From contig QJNS01000008.1 of the NCBI GenBank assembly GCA_004154925.1, positions 62,001 through 126,000 on the forward strand: 64,000 nt of DNA. The letters run 5' to 3'. The notes beneath the pieces were generated by a model. It was given only the letters and a program-made list of their open reading frames with translations. It did not search any database and had not been told where the DNA came from. The DNA comes from Monosporascus cannonballus (lineage: Eukaryota > Ascomycota > Sordariomycetes > Xylariales). Shown here piece after piece: positions 1 to 13,382 of the stretch; within the stretch, counting starts at the first letter, position 1, and the number at the start of each line of letters is the position of its first letter. Both the position numbers and the translations under genes were made by a program.

Positions 1-3000
1 GCCGCCATTATAGTTATTACGTTAATATAGGCCGTAACCGATTAGCTTAATATTTTAATTATTAATTAGTTAATTTTTAATTAAAACGTATCCGTTATTA
101 TTAATAAAAACTTTTTAATAAGTATTAAACGTTAATAAGATTTTTAATTGATTTTTAAGTATTTTCGGAATTGAGGTATCTTTTTATTTATTTAGGTATT
201 TAAATACAACTATTTTATTTTTATATATCGAATATTTCCTGTATTTTATATATTTATTCGTTTTGCATTTTTATATTATTTTATACCGTATTTATTTTAA
301 TTATATTTATTATTAATTTAAATAAAAAACATAAACGATTAAATAAAGTTTAACTCTTAATAAAGAATTTAATTAATAATTATTTTTTAAGATTTCTTTA
401 GCGATTTTATATAGATTAATATATTTAAAATCGAATTCTTTCCTAGATTACTTTATTTAAATATTTTTAATAACGAAAAATATTATTTCCTTTTTTCAAA
501 AATTAATTTCTTTAATTTTGCTTTTTGGTTATAATACTTAATTATTTAATTCCGTACGAATTATTGTTATATTTTTATTTTTTAATATAATTATTATAAT
601 TATTTTAACGTAAAAACTATTTTAATATTAATTAAACCGTTATTAAGTATTTTTTATAAATTTTTAAAATAAAACCAAAATTTATATTTATTAATACGAT
701 TTTAAGATTTTCACAATAATTAATATTTTAAATTAATTATATAATTAATAATTTTTACATATAATTATTTTCTTTTTAATTAATATAATATCATAAATAT
801 ATTTTTAAGGTTTAATTTATTTATTTTATTTTTATATTTATTTATACGTTAAATACGTTAAATAATTTATAATTTAAACCGATTTAAATTATAAAACTTT
901 CTTAAAACTTTAATACGAAAATTAAGCTTTTATTTAATAATGTTAATATTAATAATTCGTATATATTAAAAATATATTTATAAAAATATATATTAATTAT
1001 TCGGCGTTTATATTATTATAATATTGTAAAAAATAAGAAAATTCCATATATTAGTTAAGGATTATGAAAATATTATCATAATATATTTTTGTAATTAAAT
1101 GTTTAATAAAAAGAATTTATAAATAAAATTAAATATTATTAAATATTATAATTGTTTTAAAATTAATAATAATTATAATTTTCCGTAAAACTTATATTAT
1201 TAATTTTTTATTTTAACGTAAATATTATATTAATGGATAATATATTATAACGTTAAATTTGTTTTAAAAAAATATAAACGTTATAACCTTTTTAAGGTTT
1301 TATTAATCCTTAAATATGTATATAATTAATATTCGTATAGCTTTCGTATTAAATCCTTTTAATGTTTTTAAAAATTTATACTTTATTCGTTTTTTAGTTT
1401 TTTAAAAAATTATTAATATATTATTAAATGCTTTAGATATATATTTGAAAGTATTGCCCATATTATTACAATTTGTTATAAACGTAAATATTTTTTAATA
1501 ATAATATCGAAAATTATATAATTATATTTAAAAATCTTTTTTTGAAAATGTCATTTTTTACTTAAAATATTTATTTTACCGTTTTCAGATTCTTTTTATA
1601 AATAATAACGAAAACGAAATTTATTAATTTTTTTACGTATTTTAGTTATAGTTTTATAAATTTCTGAATCGTAATATATGAGATAAGAATTTAATAATCC
1701 GTATAAATCTTAATTTAATTTAAATTTCGTTTTAAAATATACCCAAATTTTCCAAATCCTATAATAATAGCTATATGTTTTTTATTTGGAATACCGTAAT
1801 TAAATTCGGTTTTCTTTTATTTTATACGAAAAAAACGTAATAAGGTATAATTTCCTTTAATTATTTTATTATCCGATTATTATATATAATATATAATCTG
1901 AAATATGAATTTTTAATTTAACAAAACGGTTTAAATTATATATAATTAATATTAATTTATTAATAATTATATATTGAATATCTTCAAATATTTCATTTAT
2001 ATTTACAGTTTATTTTAAACTTTTTTTGTAAAATTTATTAAAAGTATAATTAATTTATTAAAATTTCCAATAAATTTCTTATAATAATTAATAAATCCTA
2101 AAAATGTTTATGTTTTTTGAACCGTTTTAGCGATTATTATTCTGTAATTATAATAATATTTTAATGATTTATATTAATATATTTTAAATTAAGAATATAA
2201 TTTAAATATTTTATTTTTTATATGTAAAACTAATTTTATTTTATATTAACAAATATTTTTATATTTTGTAAAACTTAAAAACTCTTATAAATGTATTTTA
2301 CGTATATTTTTTTTTTTTAAACAAAAAATACAAATAATTTCGTTATATTTACTTAATTATCCGTTAAGAAATTACGAATACGTTTTTAAATCTTTTTAAT
2401 ATGACTAAATATTTAAATAATTTATATTGAATTTTAAAAGTTATTTTTTATTTATATTTTCTTTGAATTTTAATGAGGTTATATTTGTTTTTAAAATTAA
2501 ATATTATAAATTATTAAATGTCGTAAAATCGGTTTTTTATTTCTGTAATTAAAAATAACCATATTCGATTTTTAATAATAATTAATCATAAATTGTAATG
2601 TTCTGTTTTTTAATATACAAAATATCGGGTATTTTATTAATAATTTCGAAAGTTAAATTTATTTTTTTTATAATTAATTTTTTAAGTATTTTTTAAAAAT
2701 ACGTAATTTGTTACCGTTAAAGTTATAAATAAAATAAAACTTTATTAGAAATATATTTTAAAAATTATTTCATGATTTTATTCGTTATATTTTAATAATT
2801 TCGTATTAAGTTGTTTTAATAAAATTACTTATATCTATAATATTATAGTTATATATTATTTAAGGTTTTTAATTTTTTAAGTTAATTTTTTTTATTTTAA
2901 ATTGTTATTTAATTGCTTTAATTTCGTTTTAATAATAATAATAATACCTTATATATTTTGCTTTTTTAAGTAACAAAATATTTACTATATTTTGAAATTT

Positions 3001-5617
3001 AAATTTATCGTTATTATTAATTAAATGATAAGATTTTAACGTTTTTTTATTTTTTAATAAGAAATAAAATAAATTTTATTTAATAAATTTTATTATTAAT
3101 TAAAGTTTCGTATTAATATATTTATAATAATTTTAAATTTATATTATAATTTCTGAATAAAACGATATTGAAATTAATTATTTAATATTACTTTTTAATA
3201 AAAATCTCGAAATAATTAATTTTGCGTATAACTTTTCGATTATCGTAAACGAAATCCTAATTTTCGGTATATTCTATTATATAAACTTTTAATTTATACT
3301 TCTATAATAATTTAAATTGATTAATTATATCCGGCATAATTTAACTTCCGCTTAAAATTGGGTAATTTATTATTGTAATATATTAATACGATTTAATTTA
3401 TATATCCAAAATAATAAAGTTATTAACGTTTTTTATCGTTATATTTAAAACCATTTTTAACAGTTTTTTTAATTTTTTTAAGTTTCGTTATTTTACGCCT
3501 TTTTTCCAAATAATATTCTTTAATTTTTATTTAAATTTATCGAATTATATTTATATTTTTTCGTTTCACGCGTTAAAGTATTATATTTGTTATTATTGCC
3601 GGCATATTATTCCTTTACATCGTATTAATTATTTTTAATTATTTTACAATTTCTTTTAACCAATAAAAAATTTTTTAAATTTATAATTATATCGTATTAT
3701 ACGTTATTTCGATTATCGTTTTAAAGATTTCTTATAAATTGACGTATTTCTTTCTTAATAACCTTTTTGCCATAAAGGTTTGCCGTAAATATTAATTTAA
3801 AATAAAAGTTTATAATACGTTTTTAATAATACTTTTTTCCCGTAGGCTAAATTAATTTGTTTCCGTTTAATAATTATATTATTTATCATAATAAAAAAAG
3901 GTTTTTTTATAAGTATTAATTTTTTTCGGATTAATTTCTTATATTAGCCAAGTACTAAATATTTTTTATGGTTATAATTCGAAATTATTAAGATTATTAT
4001 TTATGGCTTTTATTATTTTTAATATAATATAAAAATTATATTTCTTTATAATATATATAAATATTTTATTCGTAAACATATTATTTTTATTTTTTTAATT
4101 CAGGTATTTCCGTCGTTAATAATATATGACATATATTTCGCCGTATTAACTAAATATTATAAAACAAATTTCTTTTATTTAATTTTAATATTTATGTAAT
4201 TACTTTTATAAAGGTTATAATTATATTCTCAAAATGTATTAAATTAAGTTTTTAATTTTCCGCATTTTTCTTCAAATATTTTATCGTAATAATATTTATT
4301 AAACCTTTTATCGTAAGCTTTTTTCGTATTTAGCTTAAATTATATTAATAAATTTGTTATTATTTTTTATTTATTTTTAGAATATTTTTCCAATATAAGG
4401 GTCCAGTTATTTTACCGTAACTTTCTAGATTTTTTATATTTATAAACTTTATATTTTATTTTAGTGTAATTAAAATATTTTATTTAATTTTAATTTTGTT
4501 TATAAATAACGTTAATTTTAAAAAATATAAAATATATTTCGTTTTTGCTCTTAATTAAATTCATTATATTTTAAATAAAAAATATATCATATTTTTTTTA
4601 TTTTTCAAATTATTAATTATTAATATTAATTATTTTTATAATATACTGGTTCAAGATATTTTATTATTTCATCCAAAAAAATTTATTCTCAGTATTATCT
4701 TTTAATATTTTATTTAATATATGAATTAAAATATTAATTTCGTTATTTGTTTATTTGATTTTCACCGTAAAACGTTTAAAGGTTACGGCGTATTTAAATA
4801 TAAATCTTTTTTATTTAAATTGTATCAATTACTAGGCTGTACAATATTTTTTATCTTAATTACTAAAGGTTTTACGTATTTTATTTTGGAAATTAATATA
4901 AATTACAAAAAACTTATTAATAAATTTTTTTTATTTTTTTTATTTTTAAGAAACTTTTTATAAAACGCTTAAATTAAATCGCCGTATTTTTTATTAAATA
5001 TATTCTTATTATTAAAAATATATTCGTTAAGTTATTAAAAATTAAAAAACGAGAATAAATTTATATTTAAATTAAGGAAATTTAAAAAACTTTTTGTTCA
5101 TCGTAAGGCTTTGGTTTTTTAACCTTTATGCGGACGAAAACGGTTTAAACAAGTAACGTAACCCTAAATATTCAGATCTTTTTTAATTCCCAAATTTAAG
5201 CTTAAAACAATTAAATAAAGGTTTTTTAAATATTAAAAAATATTTTAATAATATTAAATATTATTTAAAATTTAACAGCATTATCAAATAAACATTTATA
5301 AGGTATAACGAATTACTAAATTCAATTAATTATTAAACTTTAACTTAACGGATTTGTATTAATAAAAATATTTTAAGTAATAATATTATATTATAAATTA
5401 AAATTATTTAAATTATGAAAATAATAAACGTATATATTTTTATAAATTAATTAAGTTTATATTGGATTTCGACGTTATTATAAATATGATATTATTAAAT
5501 TCGATTAATTTTATATGGATTTATTTAGATTTTAATATTAAAAGAAGATTAAATTACGTAACCTTTTTTGTATAAATCCAACCGTTTTTATGGCCGATTT
5601 TAGGTTAGGTGGTAATA
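1..5617 (-). mobile_element. Ty3/Gypsy chromovirus, minus strand, 3' end beyond the window
   Basis: This is a RIP-saturated LTR retrotransposon read right to left. Its 5' LTR lies at 5,304-5,617, followed leftward by the leader and gag-pol interior. Positions 1-130 correspond, base for base apart from transitions, to the region just after the chromodomain of the related minus-strand element at 17,041-17,170, so only about 0.5 kb of interior plus the 3' LTR should lie outside the window. No reading frame survives. The LTR resembles the type at 29,100-29,474 and 48,924-49,298. It interrupts an older plus-strand element whose 3' end resumes at 5,618. The right duplicated target would be CCTAC (5,618-5,622); its partner is out of view. 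Confidence 0.75.
5304..5617 (-). repeat. 5' LTR of the left-edge Gypsy element
   Basis: The reverse complement begins as a RIP form of TGTTACGACCCAAACC and ends as a RIP form of CCGTCACA. It contains the conserved GGTTACGTAATTT block and the ATATATACG block seen in the other LTRs. It is about 60 bp shorter than the 375-bp relatives at 29,100 and 48,924, so it has small internal deletions. Confidence 0.65.
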
Positions 5618-5937
5618 CCTACGGTATTAAATAAAAATGTTTTGTAGTTATTCCGAATTAAAATTACGAACGTTATAATTAACCTATTAAAAACGGATAT
5701 AAGAAAAATAAAAGAAAAACTTTTTAAATAATTTTTATTTAAATGTCCGTTATTTATAATGAAATTAAAACGTTATTTAACGAAATTTAATTATTAAAAT
5801 AACGGTTAATAATAAATTACGTTGTACGGTTTTTATGTTAAAAAAAGGTGTAGTATATTTTTTATACGAAAAAATATTTTTAAAATAAATATTTATAAAA
5901 TAATTTCGAAATAAAAATCTTAGAAAAAAGAAAATTA
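5618..5937 (+). mobile_element. 3' interior remnant of an older Gypsy element
   Basis: This is the short interior stretch between the left-edge minus-strand element and an LTR that starts at 5,938. Its last 30 bases resemble the polypurine tract just before the 3' LTR at 48,924 (ATCCTAAAAAAAGAAAAATC there). I therefore read it as the end of an older plus-strand element interrupted twice. No gene is recognisable. A 63-codon minus-strand frame at 5,777-5,968 is compositionally ordinary for such AT-rich DNA. Confidence 0.5.
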
Positions 5938-6063
5938 TATTATAACTCAATACGTTTAATAAGACCAAAAATAATTCAAAGAATAAGGATATTTTAAGGT
6001 TACGTAATTATAAAAATGGTAACCGAATTTAATAAATTTAAATCGCAAAAATTGTTAACGAAT
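5938..6063 (+). repeat. Left half of an LTR split by a Gypsy insertion
   Basis: It starts with TATTATAACTC, a RIP form of TGTTACGACCT, and contains the LTR-typical GGTTACGTAATT block. It stops at 6,063 where the element 6,064-12,618 begins, and its other half is 12,619-12,912. The flanking 5-mers are CGAAT (6,059-6,063) and CGAGT (12,619-12,623), a match apart from one G-to-A transition. Confidence 0.55.
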
Positions 6064-6458
6064 AATTATAATTGGATAAATTACGGTTTTTAAAAATAGT
6101 CGTAATAAAACAATTTAAAAAATTATGTAAATTAGGTTACGTAATAAATTATTAATTTACGGCTAATATACTAATAAGTTAATAAGCCGAATTATTAAAT
6201 TATTAATAATAAATTAATTAGCCGAATTATTAATGTATGAATAATAGTTTAATTAACGGAATAGAAATATATATATTTATTAATTCAATAATATGAATAA
6301 TTTTAATTTATAAAAATATTTCCTTATTTAAAATACTTTCAATATTACGAAATATAATATGTTATTATATTTATTATTTAAAGTTTTACGATATTTTTAT
6401 TAACATAAACCCATTAATTTAAGGTTTAATAATTAATTAAACCGTATAATTTGCTATA
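6064..6458 (+). repeat. 5' LTR of the 6,064-12,618 Gypsy element
   Basis: About 395 bp. It aligns over its whole length to the 3' LTR at 12,226-12,618, and nearly all differences are C-to-T or G-to-A. The end motif CATAGCTCGTCACA reads TATAATTTGCTATA here. Confidence 0.75.
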
Positions 6459-9400
6459 CGTTATAAATTTTTATATTATAATAATATTATATATTAAATA
6501 ATAATTTAATATTATTAAAATATTAATTAATATTTAAAAGATTTATATTTTATAATTTTTAATTCGAATTCAAAAATTAAAAAGAAAATCCGATAATTTA
6601 GAGTTATATGATTTATTTAAACTGTTTTTGCTCGTATAAAACCTAAAAAGCCAAAACTTTGCGAAAAAAAAAATTTTAATTCTTTTCATTTAAATATGAA
6701 TTTATTTTCGTTTTTTAAATTTTAACGATTTAACGGATGTAATCCTAATAATAAAAATATACGCATTAAAAGATACGGCTAATTAATTTAAGATTATTAT
6801 AAAATATTTTTTGAAAATAAAAAAATCGGATAAAATAATTTTATTAATAAATCTTTTTTATTTTATATCAATTTCGAAAATAAAATAGGCAATAATTTCG
6901 GTAATCCGAATAAAAAATAATTTTAACTTAATATTTTTTATAATTCTGATAAAATAAATTAATATTTAAATATGCCGTAACCTTTAAAGATTTCGTAATT
7001 AAGACCGGCTGCAAAAATAACGAAATTAACGTTTTTATTAATATATTTATAAAAAGTTATAATATAATATAAAAATAAAATTATTTAGCTTAAATAAGAA
7101 ATTATCTTAATTTAATATATTGTAAAAATAATTAAAATTAATAATTAATAAGTTCAGCAATATCAAAAAAATAATATGTTTTATTTTTAAGATATAATAA
7201 ATTTAATTAAAAAAACGCTTTTTATTTTTTACCGAATAACGCTAAGACGTATAAATTTTGGCGTTATTTATAAATAAAATTAAAGCTAAATTAAATCTTT
7301 TAATTATAATAAAATAAAATCTAAAACTTTTAAATATAAAAAACCAAATTATTACGATAAAATAATTAAACCCTTATATCGAAGAAGTTTTTTAAAAATA
7401 ATTAAAAAAACGTTAATAAAATAATTCATATAATTTAAGCTAAATATATATTAAGCTTACCATAAAAAGTTTAATAAGAATTATTACGATAAATAATTTA
7501 ACGAAAAAGGTAAAAAATTAAAAAACTAATTTAGTAAATATCGTAAATATTAGAATTAAATAAAACATTTTATTCCGGAATACTTAATAAATATGGCAAA
7601 AAATACATTAAATACAATTAATAACGGAAATACCTTATTTTTAAAAAATGAAAATATTAAATCTATATATATATTATCTATATATTTAAAGAAATATTTA
7701 ATTTTTAAACGGAACCGGGCATAATAAAAATAATAAATAATAATATCGATATTTTCCAATATTAATTATAAATAATATTTAATAATTAATTGAAATAAAA
7801 GGTTAATCTGAAACAAAAGAATATTTATAAAAGAACCTTTTTGGTTATTATAAATAATATAATTATTAAACGGAAAAAGATTTAATTTAATGTCCGCTAA
7901 AAAAATATTATTAAAAAGTAATTACGGATTTTTATTTTTAATTAATATTTATTATAAATTCCCAGAAAATAAAGAATATTAAGGACAAAATCCGTTGGTT
8001 TATAAGAGATTTCTAGAACGATAATCGAAATAATACATAATGAAATATAGTTGTAAATATAAAAAAATAATTTATTCGATAAAAGAAAATTATAATAAAA
8101 TTAGGAATAATTAATATAATTTAAAGAAATAATACGCCGGTAATAATAATAAATATAATAATTAAACGCGTTACACGAAAAAATATAAATAAAATTTAAT
8201 AAATTTGAACCAAAATTAAAAACAAAGGTTATTTATAAAAAAGCCGCAAAATAACAAAGTTTAAAGAAATTAAAGGAAACTTCCGAAAAGAGCTTCCAAT
8301 GCGACGATAAAAAACATTAACAACCTTATTATTTTGGAAATACAAATCGGAACGTATTTATATATTATAATAATTAATTACAAAATGTTAAATACAAATT
8401 ATACTATATTTCATATAATTAATACGTTTAAATTATTATAAAAATATAAATTAAAACCTTATATAATAATAAATTCCGAAATTTAAAAATTCGTTTACGA
8501 TAACGAAAGAATATATGCAAAATAAATTATTTTAAAATATTTATTAAAAAATAATATTAAACGGTTAATTTCGATATCAATTTATTTCAAAATTACGATA
8601 TAATTTTAAGATTATTATAAATACGTTAATACGGAATTTTAATTAATTACGCAATTAATTAAGTAAAATTTATTTTATTTTGTATTAATAAATAAAGCAA
8701 ATTAAGAATTTAATATTGAATTGATAATAATAACAAATATAAAAATAAAAATATGATAAATCTTTTATTATTTAATAAAATAAAATAAAATATAAAACAA
8801 CTTATTAAAAACTATAACCTATTATTATCATTATTATAGCAAAATTTAAATATTTAAATAATAATTCGAAATAATAAAAATAATATTTTAAAAAATTAAA
8901 AAATCTAATTAATATATTATTGGAATATTATAAATATAACTAATTTTTCTAAAAAAGTTAATACGAAATTATTAAATTTTAGCGAATAAAATTACGAAAT
9001 ACTTTTTAAAAAAAGGTTTTCCATAAAGTTTTACCTTATTTATAATTTTAACGGAAACGAATAACGTATTTTTAGGAAATACCTGGAAAATAAATTACAA
9101 AAAAAATAAATTTAACTTTCGAAATTATTAATAAAATACCCGATATTTTGTATATTAAAAAACAGAAAATTACAATTTATGATTAATTATTATTAAAAAT
9201 TAAATATTATTATTTTTAATTAGGGAAGTAAAAAACTGAATTTACGGAATTTAATAATTTATAATATTTAATTTTAAAAATAAATATAATTTTATTAAAA
9301 TTAACAAAATATAAATAAAAAATCATTTTTAAAACGATACACGGATTATTTAATTATTTAATTATATTAATAAAATTTATGAACGTATTAATAACTTTTT

Positions 9401-11476
9401 AATAAATAATAAATTATGTATTACGAAAATATTTCGATATTTTCGTTATTTTTTATTTCGAGGATATTTTTAATTTTTCAGAAAAAAAATATACGTAAAA
9501 TATATTTATAAGGTTTTTGAAGTTTTATAAAACGCAAGAATATTTATTAATGTACAAAAAAATTAATTTTATATATAAAACATAAAATATCTGGAATATA
9601 TTATTATTTTAAAACATATTTAAATAAACTTTAAAAAAAGTTATTATAATTATAAAATAACAAAAATTAATAATAATTAAAAAGGTATAAGTATTTTTTT
9701 CATTCGTTAATTATTATGAGATATTTATTCGAAATTTTAATAAAATATTTATATTTTTCATATATTTTACAACAAAACTTTAAATAAATATTAAATATAA
9801 AACATGTATTTTAAAATATTAAGGATATAATTATTATTAAGTCAATATTAATTATATATAATTTAAATTATTTTGTTAAGTTAAAAATTAATATTTTGGA
9901 TTATATATTTAATATAATAATTAAATAATAAAATGATTAAAATAAATTATACCTTATTATATTTTTTTGGGACAAATTAAAAGAAACCGAATTTCATTAC
10001 GGTATTCCAAATGAGCACTTTATGGCCATTATTATGCCATTTTAAAAGTTTAAGCACTTTTTAAAGAGAAATGTATATTAGGTTAAGGTAAATATGGATT
10101 ATTTAAATTTTACCAGATTTATTCCGACCAAAAAACTTATAAAACAATAATTAAAATATGCGAAAAAATTGGCGAATTTTGATTTCGTTATTATTTATAA
10201 AAAGGATTTAAAAACGGTAAAATAAACGTTTTAAATAAATAATTAAACTTTAAAAAGAAATTAATTAAAATTAATTATATAACATTTGATGTTATTACAA
10301 AAAGATATTTACGTTTATAATAAATTACGGCGATTTGGATAATACTTTTTGATATATATTAAAAAGTTTAATAATATAATAATAATTTTTTAAAAAAGTA
10401 AAAAAATAAAATATAAATTTTAAAAACATACTAAAGGAATATAATACGAAAAGTATACGAATATGAAATATATAAACACCCAAAGATTTATAAAATTTAA
10501 AAAAAACTTTAATATATATATTTATTTTTAAAAAATATTAACGGTATAAAAAATCATATTATAATACGATATTTACGCCAAAATAAAGATTGAACGGCAT
10601 AAGTTATACGGAAAATTATAACTATAATTAATCGTAAAGCGATTATAATATTTAATTATATTTAATTATATTATAAAACTTTTTATGTTAAAATATCTAA
10701 TTATAAAAATATAAATACTAAATAATTAACATATATTTTTTTAAATATATGTTCAATATATACGGATTATTTATGAAAATTATATTAAATAGAGGATTAA
10801 TTTTTGAATTTAAATTTCGGCAAGGGCTTATAATATAAATCGATTTTAACCATAAATTATTTAACATATTTAAACCTTAAACGGATAAATAGATAAAATG
10901 AATAAATTAAATTTTGGAAATTTACTTACGTTATTATGTTAATTACGAACAAAGTAATTAAGTTACAAAATTATTAATGTCATAATTAATTTATAATATT
11001 AATTATTACGAAAACATTAAAATAACATTTATAAATATAAATTTTGATTTTATTTTAAAAGTTTATAAAAAAGTACGTAATAACGGTTTAATTAATATCA
11101 AAATAATCCTTATATTAAAATAATTATAATAATTATACCAGAAAATAAAAATAGAATTAAAATTTATACGGAATTAAATAAGCAAATATTATAATTAGAA
11201 AACATTAAAAAAATTAGGTTTCGAAAAAGGGAAAATAATTTTCGTTATTACAAAAAATATTTAAACAAAATAATTAAATAGAAAATTCGATTTTAAATAT
11301 ATCGATCCATACAAAATCGCCTAGAAAATCTTAAAAAATAATTACTAATTAAAATCTTTATCAAAAGTTAAATTTTATTTAATTTTTATGTTTTTTTATG
11401 CCAATTAATAACATATATAATCAAAATATATACGGTACAAAATAATATTGAAATAAAGGACGAACATATATACAAA

Positions 11477-11630
11477 ATGGAAAAAATCCTTAACATGCAA
11501 AAACAAAACGGATTTACCTAATATTTAATTAAATAGAAAAAATACCTAAATTCCGAAAATATCTAAAAACCCGCGAAGAACTTTATTAACGGCTAGCGCC
11601 TATTAAAGAATTTTTACCAGCAACGGCGGA
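11477..11630 (+). pseudogene. Chromodomain of the Gypsy element, RIP-inactivated
   Basis: The frame starting at 11,477 reads MEKILNMQKQNGFT, then a stop, then YLIK, a stop (former Trp) and KKYLNSEN. It matches the chromodomain core V-E-K-I-L ... Y-L-V-K-W-K-G-Y ... N-T-W-E-P-A-x-N-L carried at the C-terminus of chromovirus integrases. In that family the domain binds methylated histone H3 and directs integration into heterochromatin. The Trp codons of the aromatic cage have become stops. The same domain is far better preserved at 48,145-48,306. Confidence 0.7.
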
Positions 11631-11879
11631 ACCACCCGAAATAATAGTATCCCAATTTACGAAATCTAAAAAAAAAAACTTTTGGTTTACCGTATTTTAA
11701 TTAATAACGTCCATCCGTTTTAAAGCCTGAATTTCGATTACAGATTTAGATTTTAACTTCGTAAAATTATTAGAATTATTTAAGAATTAAAGGGTACGAT
11801 TAATAAGTTTCGCACCTTAAAATTAATAACGCTAACGTTAACGACATATATAAGAAAAATACGTAAAAATTTCGGTTAA

Positions 11880-12060
11880 AGATTTTTCGGCCGTTTACTT
11901 TTTTTTAATTTTTTTAATTTTGTGATATAACAATTAATTATAAAAATAAGAATTTTTATCCCGTTATACGAACGACTTCGACGGACATATTCCTTATAAC
12001 GAAAAACCTTATTTATTATTTGGCAATTAAGTTATCGAATAAAACAAAAAAATAAAATAT
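11880..12060 (-). pseudogene. Antisense ORF remnant with zinc-cluster-like Cys/Tyr spacing
   Basis: Antisense to the retrotransposon, between the chromodomain and the 3' LTR. The minus strand reads Leu-x2-Cys-x6-Cys-x8-Tyr-x2-Tyr-x6-Tyr around the peptide VFRYKEYVRRSRSYNG, followed by a Lys-rich tail. The spacing equals the Zn(II)2Cys6 pattern C-x2-C-x6-C-x8-C-x2-C-x6-C with four positions changed, three of them Cys-to-Tyr (TGY to TAY, a RIP transition). One in-frame stop interrupts it. The equivalent ORF is found in the elements ending at 37,327, 44,360 and 49,298. Confidence 0.55.
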
Positions 12061-12225
12061 CGCGTTAAAACTTTCGAATTTAATTAAATTAACTAGGGCA
12101 AATCGTTATTCGGATTTGCGAAAACGACGTTTATAGATACCGGGAAACATATTAAAGGTTTGCAGAAAAGATTTACCAGAAAAAAGGAAATCTTAGGGAC
12201 AAGATTTTAGGAAAGGGGAGATCGT

Positions 12226-12618
12226 ATTACGACCTGATAAATTACGGCCTTCAAAAACGGTCGTAACAGGAAAGCCAAGAAAACTATGTGGATCAGGTTA
12301 CGTAATAGATCACCAATTCACGGGTGGTAAGCCAGTGAGCCAGTAAGCCGGATCACCAACTTACCAGTAATGAGCCAGTAAGCCGGATTACCAACTTACT
12401 AGTAATAATCTAGCTAACGGAATAAAAATATATACGCTTATTAATTCCTTAATTTAAATAATTTCAGCTTGCAATAACACTTCGTTACCCAAGGCACCCT
12501 TAGTATTACGAAACGTATACGTTACTATATCTATTGCTCAGATTCCCACGATACTCCTGCCAACATAAACCCGTCGACTTAAGGTTTAATAGTTGGTTAA
12601 ACCGCATAGCTCGTCACA
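12226..12618 (+). repeat. 3' LTR of the 6,064-12,618 Gypsy element
   Basis: 393 bp, starting TATTACGACC (RIP form of TGTTACGACC) and ending TCGTCACA. It holds a degenerate tandem array of an about 34-bp unit containing AAGCCAGTAAGCCGGAT at about 12,330-12,415. It is barely mutated compared with its 5' partner. Confidence 0.85.
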
Positions 12619-12912
12619 CGAGTCCAGCAAGTCTGGATCGCGGGAATCGCTGGCAAGTTCAACAAATCCTAAAATAATACGAATTAACAAGAAAGTATAT
12701 AAATATGTTCGTTTCCATAGTTTAGATAGCATCAGCTTGCAATACTTATCAATACCAAGTGTTTGCAATAACAATTCATTACCCAAAACGCTTTTGGTAT
12801 TACGAAACGTAATACGTTACTATATCTGTTGCTTAGATTCCCACGATACTCCTGCCAACATAAACCCGTACGACTAAGGTTTAATAGTTGGTTAAACCGC
12901 CTAGCCGTCACA
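12619..12912 (+). repeat. Right half of the split LTR, ending the repeat block
   Basis: It continues the LTR begun at 5,938. It contains the LTR landmarks CAGCTTGCAATA, GATTCCCACGATACTCCTGC and the terminal CCTAGCCGTCACA. It is hardly touched by RIP, in strong contrast with the left half. The ORFs that can be drawn here on both strands are LTR sequence, not genes. Confidence 0.65.
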
Positions 12913-13382
12913 AAAGATTAGCCTTTGATCGGAACATATATACTCCGTTACTAGGTTACCTAAAAGTAATACGCGTTGCAAAAGCGCACGCATTTAGCTG
13001 AATATAACAACGCAACTAATATCTCTTATATCTGACAATTCTCGGCTGGATTAAGGGCTCTGGCTGCGGTCCATCGCAAGCCCTATAATTATCGTGTGCT
13101 CTCACAGGGTAATTATGTGCGTTGTGTTTTGCCGTAGGGACCTACCCTATAGCTTTTTTTCTATCTCGTCGTGATACCCACGAAGCTTAGTTTTTTTTTC
13201 TAAACATCACCCAGCCAGTTACTACAATAATTTCTCGACGTCAAATGCCTTTTGATTTTTGGAAAACCAGTGTCTAACATACGCGACTACTAATCCGAAA
13301 TATCCCAAGGAAATCTGTGCTCTCTATATCCTCGCAAGTGTGAGATAGTATATGTACTCTACAGCTTCGCCTGAGACTTGAT
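12913..13382. other. Unique intergenic DNA, 3' flank of the acyltransferase gene
   Basis: 470 bp of ordinary composition without RIP signature. It should contain the 3' untranslated region of the minus-strand gene that ends at 13,383. I see no gene or repeat here. Confidence 0.6.

Larger units (their letters stand above)
6064..12618 (+). mobile_element. Full-length Ty3/Gypsy chromovirus (6.56 kb)
   Basis: A complete LTR retrotransposon, 5' LTR 6,064-6,458 and 3' LTR 12,226-12,618, flanked by CGAAT/CGAGT. The interior is RIP-saturated. Reading through stops, the order is gag, protease, reverse transcriptase (catalytic YLDD appears as YFED at 9,454-9,465), RNase H, integrase (C-terminal domain about 11,150-11,340) and a chromodomain at 11,477-11,630. 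An antisense zinc-cluster ORF lies at about 11,880-12,060. The polypurine tract AGGAAAGGGGAGATC precedes the 3' LTR. The 5' LTR is heavily mutated while the 3' LTR, next to unique DNA, is nearly intact. Certainly non-functional. Confidence 0.85.

Noticed and set aside
12586..12877. Overlapping 66- and 94-codon frames on both strands
   Set aside because: They lie in LTR sequence (ends CCGTCACA, GATTCCCACGATACTCC block) shared with other LTRs; not genes.
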